A stretch of DNA of 58,775 nt from CAYTCZ01 sp964436315 (GTDB taxonomy: Bacteria > Actinomycetota > Thermoleophilia > Gaiellales > Gaiellaceae), in contig CAYTCZ010000004.1 of the NCBI GenBank assembly GCA_964436315.1, positions 1 to 58,775 on the forward strand, in the 5' to 3' direction. A model generated the notes under the pieces. That model worked only from the letters and a program-made list of their open reading frames with translations, ran no database searches and was not told where the DNA came from. A program made the translations under genes and the position numbers. Shown here in pieces: positions 24,821-33,035 of the stretch; the stretch's first letter is position 1; each line of letters starts with the position of its first letter.

Positions 24821-26367
24821 CCCCGGTGCGCGGCGGAGTGCTCCGCGAAGGCTACGACTACGACTTCTCGCGGGCGGATCCGGCGACAGGCGCTCACGTC
24901 GACCCAGCGTGGTGCGCGCTGTACGAGACCGCCACGCTCGCGAACGAAACGGGGGCTCTCGGGCCGATGCTCGCTGATACATGGTCGGTCAGCGAGGACG
25001 GTCAGACCTGGCGGTTTCAGATCCGATCCGGCGCACGCTTTCATTCGGGAGCCGCTTGTGACGCTGAAGCAGTGGCGGCCGCGTACCGGCTTCACAGCGA
25101 TCCCGATGAGTCTCCCGTAAATGCTTTCTTCTGGACAGCCGTCGACAGCATCGACGCCGACGGTGACGACGTCGTTATCCGGTTGCACCATCCGTTCGCC
25201 GGCTTTCCGTCTCTCCTCCGCTCGTGGCACGCTGCGATCCACCATCAGGCTTCCCGGGTCGCGGCTGGCGAGGACTACGGATTCACGGGCGCCGACGGCA
25301 CTGGGCCGTTCCGCTTCGAGTCGATCCGGATCGGAGAAGCGCAGGAAGTCCGGAGGTGGGACGCCTACCCGGGCGCAATCGTCGACTGGTTCGACAACAA
25401 GGGACCCGCCCATCTCGACGGGGTACGCTGGATTCCGCTCCTCGACGAGGACGAACGGGCGGCGGCTCTCGAAGAAGACGAGGTCGACTGCGTCCAGAAC
25501 CCGTCGCTGCTCCACGTGGAACGCCTGCGCGAGAACCCTGACCTCCGCGTCATCGAATACCAGCAGTCTTCACTCGCGTACCTCGCCGTCGATCACGAGA
25601 CCGAGCGGCTTGGCTTCAACGATTCGCGGGTGCGACAAGCGCTTTCGCACGCGATCGATCGACACGCGATCGTCGAGCGCGACCTGGCCGGGCATGGATG
25701 GCCGGCGTTCGGACCAATCCCGTCGCAATCCTCCTGGTATGCGGAGGAGGTCGAGCAATTCAACGCTTTCAATCCAGCCCTCACGGAGGAACTCCTCGAG
25801 ACGGCAGGCTGGCCGCGCGGCGAAGACGGCGTTCGGCTTCGCTTCTCTGCCCTCGTTCTCGAGGACTCGACGTTACGCCGGGCGGCACAATCGATCGTCG
25901 GCATGCTCGCGAACGTCGGCGTCGCCCTCGAACTCAAGCCGATTCAGGGATTCGCGTCTTTCTACTCCGCAGTCGGTGAGCATCCCGAGGCGTTCATTTC
26001 GAAGTGGCTGTGGCCCGATCCGGTCGACGCGAGCATCGGCTTCATTTCCTCGTGGTCGCACGCAGGGCCCAACTGGCAGCGCGCCTCGCTGCCGGCCATC
26101 GACGACGCTTGCCGCGCCTGGCAACAGGCCCCCGACGAGCAATCGCTACGGAAGGCTGCGACAGAGATCCAACTCCTCTCCGCCGAGCACCTGCCGCTGA
26201 TTCCCCTCTACTCTCCCACGGCAGTATGGGCCCATCATCGTCGCGTTCACGGCTGGCGCCCCACGCCCACAAACCTCTACCCCTTCTACAACGATGTTTG
26301 GCTAGAGCCTCGCGCCACTGGTCGGGCGCGCTCTCGGGCGGCGGAGCCGCCCTCCGAGACGCCCTAG
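24817..26367 (+). CDS. family 5 extracellular solute-binding protein homologue without signal peptide
   Basis: 516 residues of SBP_bac_5 (oligopeptide/nickel-binding) type: PMLADTWSVSEDGQTWRFQI, RSGARFHSGAACDAEAV, and YLAVDHETERLGFNDSRVRQ ALSHAID. The mature fold begins within 20 residues of the start (GVLREGYDYDF). There is no hydrophobic signal, Tat motif or lipobox, and the stop of the lipoyl gene fixes the upstream limit by ATGA overlap. It would stay in the cytoplasm unless an unusual export route exists. No family-5 permease genes are near. Possible roles are a cytoplasmic ligand sensor or substrate carrier; alternatively the signal was lost. Confidence 0.85.
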   Translation: MTPVRGGVLREGYDYDFSRADPATGAHVDPAWCALYETATLANETGALGPMLADTWSVSEDGQTWRFQIRSGARFHSGAACDAEAVAAAYRLHSDPDESPVNAFFWTAVDSIDADGDDVVIRLHHPFAGFPSLLRSWHAAIHHQASRVAAGEDYGFTGADGTGPFRFESIRIGEAQEVRRWDAYPGAIVDWFDNKGPAHLDGVRWIPLLDEDERAAALEEDEVDCVQNPSLLHVERLRENPDLRVIEYQQSSLAYLAVDHETERLGFNDSRVRQALSHAIDRHAIVERDLAGHGWPAFGPIPSQSSWYAEEVEQFNAFNPALTEELLETAGWPRGEDGVRLRFSALVLEDSTLRRAAQSIVGMLANVGVALELKPIQGFASFYSAVGEHPEAFISKWLWPDPVDASIGFISSWSHAGPNWQRASLPAIDDACRAWQQAPDEQSLRKAATEIQLLSAEHLPLIPLYSPTAVWAHHRRVHGWRPTPTNLYPFYNDVWLEPRATGRARSRAAEPPSETP

Positions 26368-26448
26368 GAACATCGGCGCTGAGCCTAGACTTCCGCGCGA
26401 GCGAGGTTCAAAACCGACGCCACGTAGTTCAGAGGACAGGAGGTTTGG

Positions 26449-27158
26449 TTGCTCTTCAACGCCCACGTTCACATGAGCCAGTTCGGTCGGGACTTCTCGC
26501 CCGCTCTCGCCGAGGTCCACCTCGCACAGTTCGCCAACTTTCCCGGCCGCCAGAACTCCTGGATGACCCGCGAGCCGTGGACACCGGATGGGTGGTGCGT
26601 CGAAGAGGACGATCTGCTCAGGTACATGGACGAGGCGGGCGTCGATCGAGCACTCGTCATGTGCCTCGCGTACGTCCCGATTGATAGCTACGACCCCACG
26701 ATGGCGGATTACATCGCGGGTCTCTGCGAGCGCCATCCCGATCGGCTCGTCGGTTTCTACAGCGCCGATCCGACCGGTGGCGAGGAAGAGGCCGCGCGAC
26801 TTCATCGTGCTGTCAGGGAACTCGGGCTCCGCGGGCTGAAGATGCTCCCGTCGTACAACTACGTCGCGATCAACGACCGACGCATCTGGCCGATGTACGA
26901 AGCGGCCGAAGAGCTCGGCGTACCGATCACGCTCCATACCGGTTGGAGCTCGTTGCCGGCCGGCAAGTCTCTCGCCTACGACCATCCCCTCTATATCGAG
27001 GACGCGCTGGTTGATTTCCCCGACCTTCGCGTCATCCTCGCGCACTGCGGGTTCGCGTGGTCGGAGCTCGTCCTCATGCTCCTCGCGAAGAACCCGAAGG
27101 TCGCCGCCGACTTCGCCTGGTGGAGCCCGTCCCAGCCACCCTGGCGAGCGGCCCAGAC
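26449..27158 (+). CDS. amidohydrolase-2 family protein, C-terminus lost in gap
   Basis: 237 residues of a TIM-barrel metal-dependent hydrolase: first-strand metal motif NAHVHM, later TLHTGWSSLP, and RVILAHCGFAWSELV. Usual members are 280-340 residues, so roughly 50-100 residues are missing. TTG start 6 nt after AGGAGG. Members hydrolyse or decarboxylate cyclic and aromatic acids. It is 81 nt after the operon and directly upstream of the hydantoinase genes, which act on related cyclic amides. Confidence 0.85.
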
Positions 27159-27258
27159 NNNNNNNNNNNNNNNNNNNNNNNNNNNNNNNNNNNNNNNNNN
27201 NNNNNNNNNNNNNNNNNNNNNNNNNNNNNNNNNNNNNNNNNNNNNNNNNNNNNNNNNN
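27159..27258. other. assembly gap (100 N)
   Basis: A 100-N placeholder between the cut amidohydrolase and the cut hydantoinase. Missing protein on both sides implies about 0.4-0.6 kb, not 100 bases, if the join is right. Confidence 0.95.
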
Positions 27259-30200
27259 AGGGCTTCCGGGATATCCCGATCATTCAGCGCATCGACAAGA
27301 AGGATCCGTACGACCTCCAGTGGCAGAAACCGATTCCGCTGGTCCAGCGCTCGCACTGCGTGGAGATCTCCGAGCGCGTCGGCTTCGACGGCGAAGTCCT
27401 CGAGAGACTCGACGACGAGGCGCTCCGTCAGCTCGGCGACCGACTCGCCGAGATCATCGACTGCCACCGGCAAACGGATGATGGGATGTCCATCGCTGTC
27501 AACCTGCTCTTCGCCTACGCAAATCCAACGCATGAAGCCCGGATTCGGCAGTTCCTCGGGGAGCATTTCCCCGACGTTCCCATCTCCACGTCACACGAAG
27601 TGTCCCCGGTCTGGCGCGAGTACGAACGCGCGTCGACGACCATCTTGGATGCCTATGTCAAGCCTTCTGTTGGTGCGCTTATTCGCGAATGCGAGCTAGG
27701 CCTCGGGGAGCGAGGTTGTCGAGCGCCGCTGTCGGTGATGAAGTCAAACGGCGGCCAGATGCTGTCCGACGCCGCTGCGTCGACTCCCGCCGAGACGGTT
27801 CTGTCGGGCCTCGCAGGCGGAATCGTCGCGGGGAGGTTCTTCGGAGAGCGGGCGGGCCGCTCCAACCTCATCACTCTCGATATGGGTGGTACCTCAGCCG
27901 ACGTGGGCATCGTGGCCGATGGCGAAATCGGGTACACGATGGACTTCGAGCTCGACTTTGGCCTCCCGATCTCCGGCCCGGCCATCGACCTCACGACGGT
28001 GGGCTCGGGCGGTGGTTCCATCGCCCGGATCGATGAGGGCGGCCTCCTGCAAGTCGGGCCCCAGAGCGCGGGAGCGCGGCCCGGCCCTGTCTGTTACGAC
28101 CTGGGAGGCGAGGACGTCACGGTCACCGACGCCAATCTCGTCCTCGGCCGCCTCGATTCGGAGCGGTTCCTCGGAGGCGAGATGCGGCTCAATCGCGACA
28201 AGGCGCTCGCTCGTACGAGGGAACTCGCTCGGGAGCTTGGCCTCGGCGTCGAGGAAAGTGCCGAGGCTATCATCGATCTCGCCTCCCATCGGATGGCGAA
28301 CGCGATGCGGACGGCCGCGATCGAGCGCGGTGCCGATCCAGGGGCATTCGATCTCGTTGCCTTCGGTGGGGCCGGCCCGCTCCATGCATCAGCGGTTGCA
28401 GAGTCTCTGGCAATCGATCACATCCTCGTACCCCCCCACCCGGGCCTAACCTCTGCGCTGGGCACGCTGCTCGCCGACCGTCGGGTCGACCGGCGCTGGA
28501 CCTCCTACTACCGATCAGATGTCGTCGACTTCGCTGCGCTGAACGATCGGTTTGCCGAGATGGAGCGCGAGGCACTCGGAGAGCTTCAACGGGAGGGGTA
28601 CGCCGGCGAACCGAGCCTGCTCCGCTCGATCAGCGTGCGCTACGCGGGCCAGAACTACGAATCTGAGATCTCGCTACAACCGGGTCGATTCACCCAGGAA
28701 TCGCTCGAGCGGCTCATCGACTCCTTCCACGCCCGGCACGAGGAGGTCTACGGCTATGCCTTCGAGGGCGATCTGCTCGAACTCATCCACTTCAACGTCT
28801 CTGTGATCGGAGCCTCCGAGGTTCCGGAGATGTCCGGGGTTCGGAGCGACGCGACAGGGGAGCCGTCGGGATCTCGAGACGTCCACTTTCCAGCGGAGGG
28901 CTGGCTCGGGACACCGATCTATACGCGCGACGAACTCCCGAGCGAGAGCCGGCTCACCGGGCCGGCCATCATCGAAGAGACCGATTCGACGACGCTCGTT
29001 CCGCCCGGCTGGGAACTGACCGTGCGGCCCGACGGAATCCTGGAGCTCGAGTCAGGGGCCGCGGAGCGTCGACCGGGAATCACGTCCGAGCGACAGATCG
29101 ACAGCGTCACCATGAGCGTCATCAACGATCACCTGGTGAACATCACGGAGGAGATGGGCAGCCACATGATGCGGAGCTCGTACTCGCCAATCTTCAGCGA
29201 GTCACGTGACTTCTCATGCGCTCTGTTCAACGGCCGGGGCGAGATGATCGCCCAGGGCCCCTTCTCGCCCGCGCATCTCGGCGCAATCGTGCACACGGTT
29301 CGTTGCGTCCTCGCCGAGCTCGACATCGAGACCTTCGAGCCCGGCGACGTCCTGCTCCACAACGACCCGTTCCGCGGCGGCTGCCACATGCCCGAACACA
29401 TGCTGCTCGCGCCTCTGTATCACGACGGCGAACTCGTCGGATTCGGGGCCACGATCGGTCACCTCGCTGAGATCGGCGCGATGGCCGTCGGCTCGTTCGC
29501 GAGCAACGCCACCGAGGTCTTCCAGGAAGGGCTCAGGCTTCCGCCGGTCAAGCTGATCCGAAGGGGCGAGCCGGTCGCCGACATCTGGAAGATCATCCTG
29601 ACCAACCATCGAACCCCTCGAAGCTCCTGGGGAGATCTGCACGCGATGATCGGCTCGCTTCGAGTCGCGGAGCGTCGGCTGTCGGGCATCCTCGACAGCT
29701 ACGGACGAGACGTCGTTCTCGCCGCGTCACACGAACTGATCGCCTATGGAGAGCGGCTCACGCGCGCGGTGATCGAGCAAATTCCGGACGGTGAATACAC
29801 CTTCGATGACGCGATGGAGGACGATGGGATCACCGACGAGCCGGCACGGATGCGAGTCACCGTTGTCGTCGAAGGTGATCGACTCACGCTCGACTTCACC
29901 GGAACGGCTCCGCAGGCACGCGGACCAGTCAACGCCACCTACGGCGTGACGACGTCGGCGGCCTACAACGCCGTCTTTCAGCTCGCGGGTGTGGATCTGC
30001 CTCGAAACGCCGGGCTGCACCGGTGCGTCGAGACGATTGCACCCGCCGGAACGGTGGTCAACGTGGAGTACCCGGGGCCCTCGGTGGGCGGAAACACCGA
30101 GACCCAGCCAAAGATCGTCGGCATGATCCTTGGCGCTCTGAGCTCAGCGCTCCCTGAGCGCGTCATGGCAGCCGAGGGAGTCACCTCGTGCAATTTCCTG

Positions 30201-30794
30201 TTCGGGGGAATCGATCACCGTACGGATCAGTACTACGCGCACTATCACTTCGAGGCGAGCGGCTGGGGCGGCCGATACGAGCTGGACGGCAACAGCGCCC
30301 AGAACCACATCCATGGGAACTGCCGCAACACTCCGGTCGAGGTCTTCGAGACGCGCTTTCCATTCGTCACGAAGGAATACGGTCTGATCCCGGACTCCGG
30401 GGGAGCAGGTCGGCGTCGTGGCGGGCTGGCCACTCGCAGGATTCTCGAGGTCGTCGCGTCTGAGGTCACGGTGAGCGCGATGATGGATCGCGTCAAGGAG
30501 GGCGCGTGGGGATTGTTCGGAGGGGAACCTGGCCGATGTGCGGCAATCCTCGTTCGCAGGGGTGGCGAAAGCGATTTCAAGACATTCCCCGAGGCCTTCG
30601 GGACAGTCAGCCCCTCGAAGTTCGCCAACATCGCTCTGACCGCCGGCGACGAGATTCTGATCGACAGCGCAGGCGGAGGTGGTTACGGGCCGCCGCGCGA
30701 ACGAGAACCGGAGCTCGTGACTCGGGACGTCGAACAGGGCTTCGTGAGTCAAGGATGCGCTCGCGAGCTGTACGGGGTTTCGCCCGCAGCCTGA
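27259..30794 (+). CDS. fused hydantoinase/oxoprolinase A+B, N-terminus lost in gap
   Basis: About 1,178 residues remain. The first 610 are the HyuA half (actin-like ATPase fold): PIIQRIDKKDPYDLQWQKP, LDMGGTSADVG, AFGGAGPLHA. The HyuB half begins near 29100 with DSVTMSVINDHLVNI and has LLHNDPFRGGCHMPEHMLL, GNCRNTPVEVFETR and the Gly-rich GGGGYGPP end. Compared with the split HyuA at 34.8-36.8 kb, about 84 N-terminal residues including the phosphate motif are missing. Such enzymes open hydantoins, 5-oxoproline or related amides with ATP. Fusion A+B is the layout of eukaryotic-type 5-oxoprolinase; in-frame with no stop between halves. Confidence 0.92.
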
Positions 30795-30825
30795 TCCGAG
30801 ATGCGACGGGACGAGGTCAGGTAGC

Positions 30826-30909
30826 TCAGGCTTGAAGCGCGAAGACGCCTTCGATCTCGACCGAGATTCAGGCTTGAAGCGCGAAGACGCCTTCGATCTC
30901 GACCGAGAT
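30826..30909. repeat. perfect 42-bp tandem duplication
   Basis: The 42 bases at 30826-30867 are repeated exactly at 30868-30909. The second copy encodes the last 13 codons and stop of the minus-strand RidA gene; the first is a non-coding spare copy beyond the stop. Confidence 0.95.
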
Positions 30910-31344
30910 GCCGAACGGTAGGACGGCAAGGCCGACCGCCGATCGCGCGTGCGTCCCGCGCTCCGGACCGAAGGCCTCGACGAGCAGATCCGAGGCGCCG
31001 TTCGCGACCTCGGGCTGCCTGATGAAGTCCGGATCGGAGTTCACCATGACCAGGAGCTTGACGACGCGAGCGATCCGGTCGAGTTCCCCGAGTTCGGCTT
31101 TCAGCGTCGCCAGCATGTTGACCGCGACGAGCCGCGCCGATTGCCGACCGGTCTCAACGTCGAGTTCCCTACCAAGCTTGCCGCGGTAGATGTACTCGCC
31201 GTCCTGGTACGGGCCGTGGCCCGAGACGAACACAACGTCTCCGACGGTCACGAGCCCGACGTAGTTGGCTACCGGCGGCGGTGGTTCGGGAAGGTCGATT
31301 CCCAGGTCGCGCAGCCGCGCCTCAGGAGATCGCGCCTCGCTCAT
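30868..31344 (-). CDS. RidA/YjgF family enamine/imine deaminase (copy 1)
   Basis: 158 residues, the longer atypical RidA form: GLVTVGDVVFVSGHGPYQDG, RVVKLLVMVNSDPDFIRQP, and SAVGLAVLPFGISVEIEGVF. RidA proteins hydrolyse reactive enamines and imines made by PLP enzymes. The start overlaps the stop of the D-threonine-aldolase-like gene by 4 nt (ATGA), so it likely clears its unstable products. The canonical Arg that holds the carboxylate in RidA (R-S/T-x-V) appears as HARSAVG. The 3' end lies in a 42-bp tandem duplication. Confidence 0.88.
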   Translation of the reverse strand: MSEARSPEARLRDLGIDLPEPPPPVANYVGLVTVGDVVFVSGHGPYQDGEYIYRGKLGRELDVETGRQSARLVAVNMLATLKAELGELDRIARVVKLLVMVNSDPDFIRQPEVANGASDLLVEAFGPERGTHARSAVGLAVLPFGISVEIEGVFALQA

Positions 31345-32399
31345 CGAATCTTGCCACGCCCAGCGATGGGCCAGATCCCGACCACCGTCCCCTCGCGGTG
31401 AGCGACGACCTCGTCGTGCATGTTGGTCGTACCGCAGGCATGGTTGGGGACGATAGTCACCACTTCACCGACCTCCGGCCTATCGTCCGAATCGCCGACG
31501 TCGACGTGGCCGTGCTCCTCTGACAGCGCATAGATCTTCGCGTCGGGGTACTCGACGATCAATCCCCTCCCTTCGATGTCTGTTCCCGCCACCGGATCGT
31601 TCGTGAGGCTCTTCGAACCCGTATCGAGGATTGCGCGATCCTTGGTCGGGCGACTGACGACCGTTGCGCGCACGCGCAGCGCGCAGTCCTCGAGCGGTAC
31701 CGATCCGTCTGCGACACAGGCGAGGTCGCCGTAGACGTAGGTCCCCGCCCGATGCTCGGTCACCTCCTCGACTTGATGCATGTCGAAGTAACCGGGCGTG
31801 CCGCCGCCGCTCACACGTTCCACTGAAAGACCAGCGCGTTCGATCTCCTCGCGCGCCGCGCGGAGCCACGGCCCGCTCTCCGGAAGAGTCGGGTAAGTCA
31901 TGAGCCCGGCAAAGCGGAGTCCTGGTAGATCGTCGACGAGCTTCGCCAGGTCGCAAGCGTCGGTCGGACTCTGAACGCCCGTGCGCTTGAAGCCCGTATC
32001 GCACTCCACGAGGAAATCAACGGAGACGTCCTCGGTTGCGAGCGAGTCGGAGAGACCGCGAGCAACGAACTCGGAGTCGCCGACAACTGACATCGTGTTC
32101 TCACGCGCGAGGGTTGCGAGGCGCTCTCCTTTCTCCGCTCCGATGAGCGGAAAGGTGATGAGGATGTCGTTGATCCCCGCGGCTGACATGACCTCGGCTT
32201 CGCCCAGCTTCTGGCACGTGATGCCGACGGCACCCGCCTCGAGCTGCATGTGCGCGATTGCCGGCAGCTTGTGAGTCTTTACGTGCGGCCGAAACTGAAG
32301 GCCGTGAGTGTCGCAGTAATCCTGGAGTCGACGGATGTTGCGCTCGACCGCGTCCAGGTCGGCCGTGAGGCGCGGCGTATCGAGCTCCTCGATTCTCAT
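31341..32399 (-). CDS. D-threonine aldolase / D-serine dehydratase-like PLP enzyme
   Basis: 352 residues, fold type III PLP enzyme. The PLP Lys is in RPHVKTHK. Metal-site residues expected in this group are seen in EEHGHVDV and VPNHACGTTN. It acts on D-3-hydroxy amino acids: aldol cleavage or dehydration. ATG start; it lies between two RidA genes in an operon with a split hydantoinase. That order fits release of a D-amino acid from a hydantoin-type ring followed by cleavage, but the substrate is inferred. Confidence 0.9.
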   Translation of the reverse strand: MRIEELDTPRLTADLDAVERNIRRLQDYCDTHGLQFRPHVKTHKLPAIAHMQLEAGAVGITCQKLGEAEVMSAAGINDILITFPLIGAEKGERLATLARENTMSVVGDSEFVARGLSDSLATEDVSVDFLVECDTGFKRTGVQSPTDACDLAKLVDDLPGLRFAGLMTYPTLPESGPWLRAAREEIERAGLSVERVSGGGTPGYFDMHQVEEVTEHRAGTYVYGDLACVADGSVPLEDCALRVRATVVSRPTKDRAILDTGSKSLTNDPVAGTDIEGRGLIVEYPDAKIYALSEEHGHVDVGDSDDRPEVGEVVTIVPNHACGTTNMHDEVVAHREGTVVGIWPIAGRGKIR

Positions 32400-32400
32400 G

Positions 32401-32464
32401 CTAGTGGCCTCTCCCGGATACGGACGGCCAGCTGGCGATCAGTGTGTCGCGAAGAGGCCACTAG
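32401..32464 (-). repeat. inverted repeat between RidA copy 2 and the aldolase gene
   Basis: CTAGTGGCCTCT (32401-32412) and AGAGGCCACTAG (32453-32464), perfect 12-bp arms with 40 nt between, the right arm containing the RidA stop codon. A small inner dyad GCCAGCTGGC lies between. It may act as an intercistronic processing or attenuation structure. Confidence 0.6.
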
Positions 32465-32838
32465 CTGTCGAGCGAGATTACGGCGTCGATCTCGACGTCG
32501 AAGCCAACGAGATCAGATTGGATCGTCGTTCGCGCGGGCAGCGGCTCGGCGAAGTGGTTCAGGTACTCGGCGTTCATCTCGTCGAAATGGCGGAGGTCGC
32601 TCAAGTACACGCCGACGCGCACCGCATCGGCGAGCGTCGCGCCTGCGGCGCGGGCGACCGCGTCGAGATTCTTGAGCGTCTGGCGCGTCTGCTCCGCCAC
32701 GGAGCCTTCGACCTGGGCACCGCCCGGGTCGAAGGGGCCCTGACCGGCGAGGAACGCGAGGCTCCCGACTTTGATCGCTTGTGAATATGCACCAGACGGG
32801 GCGGGCGCCTCCGACGTGACGATCTGCTCTCTCCCCAT
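32461..32838 (-). CDS. RidA/YjgF family protein (copy 2)
   Basis: 125 residues of standard RidA length: APAPSGAYSQAIKVGSLAFL, GQGPFDPGG, RVGVYLSDLRHFDEMNAEY, ending PARTTIQSDLVGFDVEIDAV. The normal RT motif ahead of the ending strand is ART. ATG 32838 is chosen because GGAGGG is 7 nt upstream and it follows the stop of the small Cys-rich gene by 2 nt; the longer frame to 32982 is a shadow of that gene. Likely an imine hydrolase serving the same pathway as copy 1. Confidence 0.92.
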   Translation of the reverse strand: MGREQIVTSEAPAPSGAYSQAIKVGSLAFLAGQGPFDPGGAQVEGSVAEQTRQTLKNLDAVARAAGATLADAVRVGVYLSDLRHFDEMNAEYLNHFAEPLPARTTIQSDLVGFDVEIDAVISLDS

Positions 32839-32840
32839 GC

Positions 32841-33035
32841 TCAGCCCTCCGTTTTTTCGTAGCGCGGTAACCAGTACGTCAGGTACTTCTCTTCGTGCGC
32901 CGGCCCGCAGAAGACCCGGATCGTTCCCTCCACCTCCGCCTGCCAGTAGCGGCCCGGCAGTGGCTGGCCACAAAGCTCGCACGCCGTGCGGTTCGCCTTC
33001 AAGTAGCTCAGCTCAGCGCGCTTCCACTCGCCCAT
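32841..33035 (-). CDS. small Cys-rich zinc-ribbon protein in the hydantoinase operon
   Basis: 64 residues: ACELCGQPLPGRYW, then RVFCGPAHEEKYLTYW. CxxC plus C-x3-H is a likely zinc site. The start overlaps the HyuB stop as TGATG, and RidA follows 2 nt after its own stop, so it is firmly part of the operon. I know small third subunits in acetone and acetophenone carboxylases, which are HyuA/HyuB relatives. This protein may be a comparable accessory or maturation subunit; that is inference. Confidence 0.8.
   Translation of the reverse strand: MGEWKRAELSYLKANRTACELCGQPLPGRYWQAEVEGTIRVFCGPAHEEKYLTYWLPRYEKTEG

Noticed and set aside
27057..30794. 1,245-residue frame crossing the second gap
   Set aside because: It starts in the wrong frame of the amidohydrolase gene and passes through Ns; the fusion is artificial.
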